From Pseudooceanicola sp050897975 (GTDB lineage Bacteria; Pseudomonadota; Alphaproteobacteria; Rhodobacterales; Rhodobacteraceae): a stretch of DNA of 64,000 nt. This document shows positions 53,899 through 62,002 of this stretch, in pieces. Position numbers and translations under genes: made by a program. Within the stretch, counting starts at the first letter, position 1; each line of letters opens with the position of its first letter. The DNA lies in assembly GCF_050897975.1 (NCBI RefSeq), contig NZ_JBPAXY010000002.1, positions 372,001-436,000 of the forward strand, in the 5' to 3' direction. The notes under the pieces were generated by a model. It searched no databases, had not been told where the DNA came from, and worked only from the letters and a program-made list of their open reading frames with translations.

Positions 53899-55320
53899 AT
53901 GGCCCGCCCCGACACATCCCCCGACGCGACCGAGTTTCCCCTGCCGCAGGGCCAGTATCGCGGCAACTGGATCCGGCTGCGCACCCTGATCCTGCTTCGC
54001 TGGGGGGCGATCACCGGCCAGCTGTCAGCGCTGCTGGTGGCGGTCAAGGTCTACGGTCTACAGCTGGAATTCGGCGCCTGCCTCTTCGTCATCGGCCTGT
54101 CGGTGATCGCCAACCTGGTGACCGGCTTCGTCTTTCCCGAAAGCAAGCGCCTGAACGAGGTCGAGAACCTGGCCATGGTGCTGTTCGACCTGCTGCAACT
54201 GGGGGCGCTGCTGTATCTGACCGGCGGGCTGCACAACCCCTTCTCGATCCTGATCGTCGGCCCCGCCACGGTTTCGGCCCTGGCCCTGTCGGCGCGGATG
54301 ACGCTCTTCGTCGGTTCGACCGCCATCGTGCTGGTCACCCTGCTGGCCGAGTTCCACCTGCCCCTGCGCACCGCCGATGGCGCCGTGCTGGAGGTGGCGC
54401 AGGTCTTCCTGTTTGGCAACTGGTTGGCGATCGTCATCGCGGTGATCTTCCTCGGCATCTACTCGCGCTGGATCGTGAACGAGATGCATTCCATGTCCGA
54501 CGCGCTTCAGGCCACACAGATGGCCCTGGCCCGCGAGCAGAAGCTGACGGACCTGGGCGGCGTGGTCGCCGCCGCCGCCCATGAGTTGGGCACGCCCCTG
54601 GCCACCATCAAGCTGACCTCCTCGGAACTGGCCGACGAGCTGGAGGATCAGCCCGAGCTGGCCGAGGATGCCCGGCTGATCCGCGATCAGGCCGACCGCT
54701 GCCGCGACATCCTGCGCTCGATGGGCCGCGCCGGAAAGGACGACCTGCACATGCGCCAGGCGCCGCTGTCGACCGTGGTCGAAGAGGCGGCGGAGCCGCA
54801 TCGCGACCGGGGCATTGCCATTCACTTTGCCCATGGCGACGGGGAAAGCCCGCCCCCCGCCATCCTGCGCCGCCCCGAGCTGATCCACGGGCTGCGCAAC
54901 CTGGTGCAGAACGCGGTGGATTTCGCCCGCGCCGACGTGCGGGTCGAAAGCCACTGGACGGACGAGACGATCTCGGTGCGGATCATGGATGACGGGCGCG
55001 GCTTTTCGGCCACCGACCTCAGCCGGATCGGCGACCCCTTCATGCGCCGCCGCTGGTCCTTCTCGGAAAGCCAGGAACGCCCGGGCTACGAGGGGATGGG
55101 GCTCGGCCTGTTCATCGCCAAGACCCTGCTGGAACGCACCGGGGCCGAGCTGCTGTTTGCCAATGGTCCCGCCGCCGCGGGCCCCATGGCCGAGGGCGCC
55201 GACAGCCCCGCCCCGCGCCCGCGCGGCGCCATTGTCGAGGTGACCTGGCCGCGCGCCCTGATCGACGCCCGACAGGGTACAAACGCCCTGACCCCGGGGC
55301 CGAACCAGCGCTTCACCTGA
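53899..55320 (+). CDS. regB: Redox sensor histidine kinase RegB/PrrB/ActS
   Basis: A 473-residue membrane kinase. Six hydrophobic segments fill residues 30-190. The quinone-associated motif GGLHNPF is at 109-115, the phospho-acceptor His228 is in AAAHELGTPLATIK, and the redox-active cysteine is Cys268 (QADRCRDIL). The ATPase N and G boxes are NLVQNAVDFARA, DDGRGF and GMGLGLFIAKTL. All key residues of the RegB family are present, so the sensor looks intact. ATG 53899 is chosen because it follows ACAGGAGCC; upstream in-frame readings are Arg/Ala-rich and implausible. Confidence 0.96.
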   Translation: MARPDTSPDATEFPLPQGQYRGNWIRLRTLILLRWGAITGQLSALLVAVKVYGLQLEFGACLFVIGLSVIANLVTGFVFPESKRLNEVENLAMVLFDLLQLGALLYLTGGLHNPFSILIVGPATVSALALSARMTLFVGSTAIVLVTLLAEFHLPLRTADGAVLEVAQVFLFGNWLAIVIAVIFLGIYSRWIVNEMHSMSDALQATQMALAREQKLTDLGGVVAAAAHELGTPLATIKLTSSELADELEDQPELAEDARLIRDQADRCRDILRSMGRAGKDDLHMRQAPLSTVVEEAAEPHRDRGIAIHFAHGDGESPPPAILRRPELIHGLRNLVQNAVDFARADVRVESHWTDETISVRIMDDGRGFSATDLSRIGDPFMRRRWSFSESQERPGYEGMGLGLFIAKTLLERTGAELLFANGPAAAGPMAEGADSPAPRPRGAIVEVTWPRALIDARQGTNALTPGPNQRFT

Positions 55321-55381
55321 CGCCAGTCAGCATCAATCCCGTCTCACGCCCCCGGGCCAGCGGGCCGTGCCGGGATGATGG

Positions 55382-55396
55382 TTAATCAATTCTTTA
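55382..55396. promoter_or_regulatory. CtrA-like box (TTAA-N7-TTTA) before the PAS gene
   Basis: TTAATCAATTCTTTA lies 44 bases before the PAS protein start in an AT-rich patch. It differs from the CtrA consensus TTAA-N7-TTAA at one base. It may simply be part of the promoter. Confidence 0.28.
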
Positions 55397-55439
55397 CCTC
55401 TGCCTCCCCATTCTGTTTGGCGTGCCGGAGGAGGCCGCC

Positions 55440-56807
55440 TTGACGCAGAATAACGTCACATTCTGGACCGACTTTGCCGCAGCCGATCTTGCGTTGCCCG
55501 ATCTGGCACTGGCGGTCTCGCTCAGCCTGGCGCTCAGCGCGGCGGCACTGATGCTGGTGGCGCGGCACCGCTGGCAGGGCAGACCCGCCCAAACTCACGA
55601 GGGGGCCCCCAGGGCAAGGGCCGCCCCCCCGGACCGCGAGGGAACCGCCCCCCTGGCGACCGATCCCCCCTCAGATCGGATCTCGGACCGGCTGACCGCG
55701 CGGCTGGCCCATCTGCCGATCCCCGCCTGGACCCTGGCCGATGACGGCACGATCGACGGCGGCAACCCCGCCTTCGCCCGTCTGGCCGACCGGCTGCTGG
55801 CCGACCCCGACAGCCTGGCCCCCCTGCGCCGCCCCGCCGAGGGGGCCAAGGCGCCCGAGGGGCAATCGACCCTGGGCTACCGTGCCCATCTGCCTGCCGC
55901 CGGGCGCCGGGCCGAGGTCTGGCTGGACATCTCGGCGCGGCGCAACGGCGCGGGGGGCTGGGATTGCGCGGCGCAGGATGTCACCGCCCTGGTCGTCGCC
56001 GAACAGGCGCAGCGCGACTTCGTCCAGACCCTGACCAAGACCTTTGCCCAGCTCTCGACCGGGCTGGCGATCTTCGACCGGGCGCGGCAGCTGATCCTGT
56101 TCAACCCCGCCCTGCTGGACCTGACCCGGCTCAGCCCGGAATTCCTCGCCTCGCGCCCGGCCCTGGCGCATTTCTTCGACCACCTGCGCGACCACCAGAT
56201 CATGCCGGAACCCAAAAGCTACGCCTCCTGGCGCGATCACCTGACCGCGCTGGTCAGCGCCGCCACCGATGGCCGCCTTCAGGAAACCTGGAGCCTGCCG
56301 GGCGGCGCCACCTACCGGGTCACCGGGCGGCCCCACCCCAATGGCGCCGTGGCCTTCCTGTTCGAGGATATCTCGGATCAGATCGCCATGACCCGGCGGT
56401 TCCGGCAGCAGCTGTCGCTGTCGCAAAGCGTGCTGGACGCCTTTACCGACGGCATCGTCATCTTCGCCAATGACGGCACCCTATCCTATTGCAACAGCGC
56501 CTATCGCGCCCTCTTCGCCCTGCCCGAAGGGGCAGAGCTGGCCGGTCTGGGCGTCGACGACGCGCTGCGCCTGTGGTCCGACCGCGCCGAGGCGCCCGAG
56601 GCGCTGACCCCGATCCGCCAGCAGCTGGCGCGCCCGCGCGGCGGCGACGGGCAGCGCCATCCGCTGATGCTGCGCGGCGCGGGCCCGGCGGTCTGCACCG
56701 TGATCCCCCTGGCGGGCGGCGCCCGCATGGTCAGCTTCGGCAGCGCCACGCCGCGCGGCGACGGAGGCCCCCGCGCCCCGGCAGAGCTGCGCCTGAACCG
56801 GGCCTAG
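55440..56807 (+). CDS. Membrane-anchored PAS-domain protein without kinase domain
   Basis: A 455-residue protein with one N-terminal membrane segment (about 18-43, LPDLALAVSLSLALSAAALM). At least two PAS-like domains follow: RLAHLPIPAWTLADDGTIDG, LSTGLAIFDRARQLILFNPALLDL and VLDAFTDGIVIFANDGTLSYC are three PAS-entry sequences. No histidine kinase, GGDEF or other output domain follows. A TTG at 55440 is taken as start because GGAGGAG ends seven bases upstream; the GTG at 55422 lies within or before that site. Function is unknown; similar proteins occur next to tsaE in Rhodobacterales as far as I recall. Confidence 0.75.
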   Translation: MTQNNVTFWTDFAAADLALPDLALAVSLSLALSAAALMLVARHRWQGRPAQTHEGAPRARAAPPDREGTAPLATDPPSDRISDRLTARLAHLPIPAWTLADDGTIDGGNPAFARLADRLLADPDSLAPLRRPAEGAKAPEGQSTLGYRAHLPAAGRRAEVWLDISARRNGAGGWDCAAQDVTALVVAEQAQRDFVQTLTKTFAQLSTGLAIFDRARQLILFNPALLDLTRLSPEFLASRPALAHFFDHLRDHQIMPEPKSYASWRDHLTALVSAATDGRLQETWSLPGGATYRVTGRPHPNGAVAFLFEDISDQIAMTRRFRQQLSLSQSVLDAFTDGIVIFANDGTLSYCNSAYRALFALPEGAELAGLGVDDALRLWSDRAEAPEALTPIRQQLARPRGGDGQRHPLMLRGAGPAVCTVIPLAGGARMVSFGSATPRGDGGPRAPAELRLNRA

Positions 56808-56876
56808 GCGCCCCGCCGCCGGGCCTGCGGCGAAACCCGCTTGCGGGGGGCGGCCTGCCGGGTAATGTCGGCAGGG

Positions 56877-57368
56877 ATGAGCGAGCTTCTATCCCAAGAG
56901 ATCCACCTGACCTCGGCCGAGGCCACCGCCGCCCTGGCCCGCCGCCTGGGCGCGCATCTGGTGCCGGGCGACGTGATCCTGTTGTCGGGGGGCATCGGCG
57001 CGGGCAAGACCCATTTCGCCCGCGCCCTGATCCAGTCGATCCTGGCCGTGCCAGAGGATGTGCCCTCGCCCACCTTCACCCTGGTCCAGGAATACGACAC
57101 CACGCGCGGCCCCCTGTGGCACGCCGACCTCTACCGCCTGTCCGACCCTCTGGAGGTGGTGGAACTGGGCCTCGACGAGGCCTTCGAGACCGCCATCTGC
57201 CTGGTGGAATGGCCCGATCGCCTGGCCGATCTGACCCCCGACGACACCCTGGCGATCGAGCTGACCGCGCTGCCCGGCGAGGGTGACGAGGCGCGGCGGA
57301 TGCAGATCACCGCGCCCCCCCGCTGGCAGCCCCTTCTGACCGAGATCCTGAAAGAGACCCGCCCATGA
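56877..57368 (+). CDS. tsaE: tRNA threonylcarbamoyladenosine biosynthesis ATPase TsaE
   Basis: A 163-residue P-loop ATPase needed for t6A37 formation with TsaB and TsaD. Walker A is SGGIGAGKTHFAR, and VPSPTFTLVQEYD and LWHADLYRL are diagnostic. The end overlaps amgK by four bases (ATGA). ATG 56877 follows GCAGGG; an in-frame upstream start is not supported by spacing. Confidence 0.95.
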   Translation: MSELLSQEIHLTSAEATAALARRLGAHLVPGDVILLSGGIGAGKTHFARALIQSILAVPEDVPSPTFTLVQEYDTTRGPLWHADLYRLSDPLEVVELGLDEAFETAICLVEWPDRLADLTPDDTLAIELTALPGEGDEARRMQITAPPRWQPLLTEILKETRP

Positions 57369-58384
57369 GCCGCGACGCCGAGAAACGCGCCTTCCTGTCT
57401 GGCACCGACTGGGCGGAGGCCGAGCTGCGCCCGCTGGCCGGCGACGCCTCGCTGCGCAGCTATCAGCGGCTGCACCGCGCCGATGGCGCCACCGCCGTGC
57501 TGATGGACGCCCCCCCGGGCAGCGGCGAAGACATCCGCCCCTTCTGCACCCTGGCGCGGCACCTCGCGGGCCTGGGCCTGTCGGCGCCCGCGCTGCTGAA
57601 AGAGGACGCCACGGCGGGCCTGCTGCTGCTGGAGGATCTGGGCGACGCCCTTTACGCCCGGGTCATCGCCGAGGATCCCGCCCGCGCGCCCGAATTGTAC
57701 GATTCCGCCGCCGAGGCGCTGCGCGTCCTACAGGCCGCCCCGCCGCCCGCCGGGCTGGAAACCTATGACGCGGGCGCGATGACCCAGAAAAGCGTGCTGG
57801 CCTATACCTGGTATCAGGCGGGCGCCACGGGGCAGGGGGCGCGCAACCTGCCCTTCTTCATCACCACCCTGCAACCGATGCTGGCCCGTCTGGGCGCCGA
57901 GGATCCGGTGGTGATCCTGCGCGACTACCACGCCGAGAACCTGCTGTGGCTGCCCAAGCGCGCGGGCGTCGCCCGCGTTGGCCTGCTGGATTTCCAGGAT
58001 GCCACGCTGGGCCACCCGGCCTATGACCTGGTCTCGATGCTGCAAGACGCCCGGCGCGACGTCGATCCGGCGCTGGAAGAGGTGATGGTGCCCCGCTTTG
58101 CCGAGGCCACGGGGCGCGATCCGGCCGCCTTCCGCCTGGCCTATGACCTGCTGGGCGTGCAACGCAACCTGCGCATCCTGGGCGTCTTCGCCCGGCTGTC
58201 GATGCATTACGGCCGCCCGCGCTATGTCGATTTCATCCCCCGGGTCTGGGGCCTGCTGACCCGCTGCCTGGATCGCCCGGGGCTGGAGGCCCTGCGCGAG
58301 CGCATCCTGACGGACCTGCCCGAACCCACCCCCGAGATCCTGCAAACCCTGAAAGACAAATGCGCAACCGTCCCGCAGCCCTGA
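57365..58384 (+). CDS. amgK: N-acetylmuramate/N-acetylglucosamine kinase AmgK (aminoglycoside phosphotransferase family)
   Basis: A 339-residue APH-fold kinase. RDYHAENLLWLP holds the catalytic Asp, and LLDFQDATLGHPAYDLVSML the metal-binding Asp. LLLEDLGDALYARV is the hinge. Together with the nucleotidyltransferase next door it fits the AmgK-MurU route that recycles cell-wall MurNAc to UDP-MurNAc, bypassing de novo synthesis. The enzyme phosphorylates the anomeric carbon of the sugar. It overlaps tsaE and murU. Confidence 0.9.
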   Translation: MSRDAEKRAFLSGTDWAEAELRPLAGDASLRSYQRLHRADGATAVLMDAPPGSGEDIRPFCTLARHLAGLGLSAPALLKEDATAGLLLLEDLGDALYARVIAEDPARAPELYDSAAEALRVLQAAPPPAGLETYDAGAMTQKSVLAYTWYQAGATGQGARNLPFFITTLQPMLARLGAEDPVVILRDYHAENLLWLPKRAGVARVGLLDFQDATLGHPAYDLVSMLQDARRDVDPALEEVMVPRFAEATGRDPAAFRLAYDLLGVQRNLRILGVFARLSMHYGRPRYVDFIPRVWGLLTRCLDRPGLEALRERILTDLPEPTPEILQTLKDKCATVPQP

Positions 58385-59043
58385 TGCTATTCGCCGCTGG
58401 TCTGGGGACGCGGATGCGCCCGCTGACCGACGACCGGCCCAAGCCGCTGATCCCGGTGGCGGGCCGGGCGCTGGTGGATCATGCCCGCGCCCAGGCGGGC
58501 GATCTGCGGCTGAAGACCGTCGCCAATGCCCACTACCTGGCCGACCAGGTTCAGGCCCATTTCGCCGGGACCGACGTCACCGTCCTGTCCGAGGCGCCCC
58601 AGATCCTCGACACCGGCGGCGGGCTGCGCCAGGCCCTGCCGGTGCTGGGCGACGGCCCGGTCTTCACCCTGAACACCGACGCGGTGTGGAAAGGCCCCGC
58701 CGCCCTGCCGCTGCTGGCGCGGGCCTGGGATCCGGCGCGGATGGATGCCCTGCTGCTCTGCGTGCCCCGCGACCAGGCGCGCGGCCATCTGGGCCAGGGC
58801 GATTTCCTGGCCGACGACACCGGCCGCGCCACCCCCGGCCCGGGCGCCATCTATACCGGCGCGCAGATCGTTGACCCCCGGCTGATGGACGGCATCCCAG
58901 GCCCCGCCTTCTCGATGTGGGAGCTGTGGCGCCGCGCCCTGGCGCGCGAACGGCTTTACCTGCTGTCCTATCCGGGCCTGTGGTGCGACGTGGGCCGCCC
59001 CGATTGCCTCCCCCTGGCCGAAGCGATGCTGGCCGATGACTGA
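58360..59043 (+). CDS. murU: N-acetylmuramate alpha-1-phosphate uridylyltransferase MurU
   Basis: A 227-residue nucleotidyltransferase starting MRNRPAALMLFAAGLGTRMR. The GTRMRPLTDDRPKPLIPV signature binds NTP, VFTLNTDAVWK carries the metal-binding Asp, and LWCDVGRPDCL closes the active site. It forms UDP-MurNAc from MurNAc-1-phosphate made by AmgK. The start at 58360 overlaps amgK by 25 bases. An ATG at 58384 overlapping the amgK stop by one base would give a protein eight residues shorter and is also possible. Confidence 0.88.
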   Translation: MRNRPAALMLFAAGLGTRMRPLTDDRPKPLIPVAGRALVDHARAQAGDLRLKTVANAHYLADQVQAHFAGTDVTVLSEAPQILDTGGGLRQALPVLGDGPVFTLNTDAVWKGPAALPLLARAWDPARMDALLLCVPRDQARGHLGQGDFLADDTGRATPGPGAIYTGAQIVDPRLMDGIPGPAFSMWELWRRALARERLYLLSYPGLWCDVGRPDCLPLAEAMLADD

Positions 59044-62002
59044 CCCGCGCCTCTTCGACACCCCCGGGCCGCGCCTCTTCGGCCTGCCGCCGGGGGCAGA
59101 TTTCCCCGCCCTGCTGCTGCGCGGGCTGGAGAACCGGCTGGGCGACGCCCCGCCCGAGGCCCGCGCCCGGGTGCAGATCGTGGTCAACACCCGCCGCATG
59201 GCGCGCCGCCTGCGCCGCCTCTACGACAGCGGCCCGGCCCGGCTGCTGCCCCGGATCGAGTTGCTGACCAGCCTGGATTGCCGCGCCGCCATCCCGCCCG
59301 CCGTCTCGTCCATCCGCCGACGTCTGGAGCTGATCCGGCTGATCTCGGCCCTGTTGGAGGCAGAGCCGGACCTGGCGCCGCGCGCCGCGCTTTACGATCT
59401 GGCCGACAGCCTGGCGCGGCTGCTGGACGAGATGCAGGGCGAACGCGTCACGCTGGAGGACATCGCCGCGCTGGACGTGTCGGACCTGTCGGGCCACTGG
59501 GCGCGGGCGCAACGCTTTCTGGAAATCGTCGGCCAGATCCCCCGCGCCGACGATCTGCCCGACCCCGAGGAACGCCAACGCCGGGTGGTCGAGACGCTGA
59601 TCGCCGAATGGCAGGAAAACCCGCCGCAGCACCCGGTGATCCTGGCGGGCTCGACCGGGTCGCGCGGGGCGACGCACCTGCTGATGCAGGCGGTGGCGCG
59701 GCTGCCCCAGGGCGCCGTGGTGCTGCCCGGCTATGACTTCGACCTGCCGCACCGGATCTGGTCGGAACTGGACGACCCGCTGACCGGCGAGGATCACCCG
59801 CAATACCGCTTTCGCAAGCTGATGCTGGGCCTGGGGCTGGAGCCCGAGGAGGTGCCCCCCTGGGCGCAGGAGGGCGCGCCCCAGGCCGCCGCCGATCCGG
59901 GGCGCAACCGCCTGCTGTCCCTGGCCCTGCGCCCCGCCCCGGTGACCCACCAGTGGCTGGAGGAGGGGCCGGACCTGGGCCCGCTTCTTCCGCCCACCGA
60001 GGGGATCACCCTGGTCAAGGCGCCCGGCCCCCGGGCCGAGGCCATGGCCATTGCCCTGCGCCTGCGTATGGCCGCCGAAGAGGGGCGCACCGCCGCGCTG
60101 ATCACCCCCGACCGGGGGCTGACCCGCCAGGTCTCGGCGGCGCTGACCCGCTGGGGGATCACGCCGGACGACAGCGGCGGCACGCCGCTTCAGACCACGG
60201 CCCCGGGGCGGCTGCTGCGGCAGGTGGCCGATCTGCTGCACACCCCGCCCACGGCGGTGGCCCTGCTGGCTTTGCTGAAACATCCGCTGACCCATAGTGG
60301 CGAGGGGCGCGGCGCCCATCTGGAACTGACCCGCGCGCTGGAACTGCACCTGCGCGACCAGGCCCGCCCCCATCCCACGCCCGACGACATCCAGGCCTTC
60401 GCCGCCCCCCGGGACGAGGCCCTGGCCGCGCCTTGGGCCGACTGGATCTGCGCCACCGCCTTTGCCGCCGCCCATCCCGAACCCAAGCCGCTGGAGGCCC
60501 GGGTGGCCGATCACATCGCCCTGGCCGAGGCCATCGCGCGGGGCACCGATGCGGCGGGCAGCGGCACCCTGTGGCTGCGCGACGCGGGCGAGAAGGCGCG
60601 CGGCGTGATGGACCGCCTGGCCGAGGACGCCCCCCATGGCGAGGCCCTTTCGGCCCGCGATTACGGCGATCTGGCGGGCGCCATCCTGTCCACCGAAGAG
60701 GTGCGCAACCCCGATGAGCCGCACCCCCATATCCTGATCTGGGGCACCCTGGAGGCCCGCGTGCAGGGCGCCGATCTGGTGATCCTGGGCGGGCTGAACG
60801 AGGGCAGCTGGCCCGAGGCGACGCAGCCCGATCCCTGGCTGAACCGGCAGATGCGCAAGGCGGCGGGCCTGCTGCTGCCGGAGCGGAAGATCGGCCTTTC
60901 GGCCCATGATTTCCAACAGGCCGTGGCCGCGCCCGAGGTCTGGCTGACCCGCGCCACCCGCAACCAGGACGCCGAAACCGTGCCCTCGCGCTGGCTGAAC
61001 CGGCTGACCAACCTGCTGAACGGCCTGCCCGAGCAGCAGGGCCCCGCCGCCCTGGCCGCGATGGAGGCACGCGGCGCCCACTGGCTGGATCTGGTGCGCC
61101 AGGTCGAGACGCCGATCGCCGCGCCCAAGGCGCCGCGCCCCTCGCCCGCGCCGCCCCTGGCCGCGCGGCCCCGCACCTATTGGGTGACCGACATCCGCCA
61201 CCTGATCCGCGACCCCTACGCGATCTATGCCAAGCGCATCCTTCGCCTGCGCCGCCTTGGGCCGCTGATGCGCGACCCCGACGCGATGATGCGCGGCATC
61301 GTCTCGCACAGCGCCATCGAGGCCTTCGTGCAGGGGGTCAACGGCGGAGAGATCCCGCTGACCCGCGCCGCCCTTCTGTCCACCGTGGCCGATGTGCTGA
61401 CCGCCGATGTTCCCTGGGGCGAGGCCCGCGCCCTGTGGCTGGCCCGGCTGGATCGCAACGCCGAATGGTTCATCGCCGGCGAGGCCGCGCGCCAGGCCGA
61501 GGCTGCCCGGGTCTATACGGAGGCGGAGGGGAGGGCGAAGATCCCCGAGCTGGACATCACCCTTGCCGCCAAGGCCGACCGCGTCGATGTCGACGCCCAG
61601 GGGCGGGTGCATCTCTTCGACTACAAGACCGGCGAGCCGCCGACGCCCGCGCAGCAAAAGGCCTTCGACAAGCAGCTCTTGCTGGAATCCGCCATTGCCG
61701 AGCGCGAAGGCTTCGCCGATCTGGGCCCGCGCGACGTGGCCCGCGCCACCTACATTGGCCTGGGCACCAACCCCAAGGAGGTCGCCGCACCGCTGGACGA
61801 GGAAAGCCCCGCCCTGGTCTGGGAGAAGTTCACCGAACTGGCCCGCGCCTGGGCCGATCCCGCCAAGGGCTATACCGCGCGGCGCGCCATGCAGGAAATG
61901 CGCACGGGCAGCGATTACGACCAGCTGGCACGCTTTGGCGAATGGGAAGACACCGATGACCCCGACCGGCGCCCCCTGGTGATGAAGGAAGGCAGGCCAT
62001 GA
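59036..62002 (+). CDS. addB: Double-strand break repair protein AddB
   Basis: A 988-residue helicase/nuclease subunit that partners AddA in resecting double-strand breaks. The N-terminal part starts DTPGPRLFGLPPGADFPALL, and ILAGSTGSRGATHLLM is a degenerate P-loop region. The C-terminal RecB-type nuclease has ELDITLAAKADRVDV and VHLFDYKTGEPPTPAQQK, with the Asp and Glu/Asp-x-Lys of the PD-(D/E)xK motif. It overlaps murU by eight bases and addA by four. Confidence 0.95.
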   Translation: MTDPRLFDTPGPRLFGLPPGADFPALLLRGLENRLGDAPPEARARVQIVVNTRRMARRLRRLYDSGPARLLPRIELLTSLDCRAAIPPAVSSIRRRLELIRLISALLEAEPDLAPRAALYDLADSLARLLDEMQGERVTLEDIAALDVSDLSGHWARAQRFLEIVGQIPRADDLPDPEERQRRVVETLIAEWQENPPQHPVILAGSTGSRGATHLLMQAVARLPQGAVVLPGYDFDLPHRIWSELDDPLTGEDHPQYRFRKLMLGLGLEPEEVPPWAQEGAPQAAADPGRNRLLSLALRPAPVTHQWLEEGPDLGPLLPPTEGITLVKAPGPRAEAMAIALRLRMAAEEGRTAALITPDRGLTRQVSAALTRWGITPDDSGGTPLQTTAPGRLLRQVADLLHTPPTAVALLALLKHPLTHSGEGRGAHLELTRALELHLRDQARPHPTPDDIQAFAAPRDEALAAPWADWICATAFAAAHPEPKPLEARVADHIALAEAIARGTDAAGSGTLWLRDAGEKARGVMDRLAEDAPHGEALSARDYGDLAGAILSTEEVRNPDEPHPHILIWGTLEARVQGADLVILGGLNEGSWPEATQPDPWLNRQMRKAAGLLLPERKIGLSAHDFQQAVAAPEVWLTRATRNQDAETVPSRWLNRLTNLLNGLPEQQGPAALAAMEARGAHWLDLVRQVETPIAAPKAPRPSPAPPLAARPRTYWVTDIRHLIRDPYAIYAKRILRLRRLGPLMRDPDAMMRGIVSHSAIEAFVQGVNGGEIPLTRAALLSTVADVLTADVPWGEARALWLARLDRNAEWFIAGEAARQAEAARVYTEAEGRAKIPELDITLAAKADRVDVDAQGRVHLFDYKTGEPPTPAQQKAFDKQLLLESAIAEREGFADLGPRDVARATYIGLGTNPKEVAAPLDEESPALVWEKFTELARAWADPAKGYTARRAMQEMRTGSDYDQLARFGEWEDTDDPDRRPLVMKEGRP

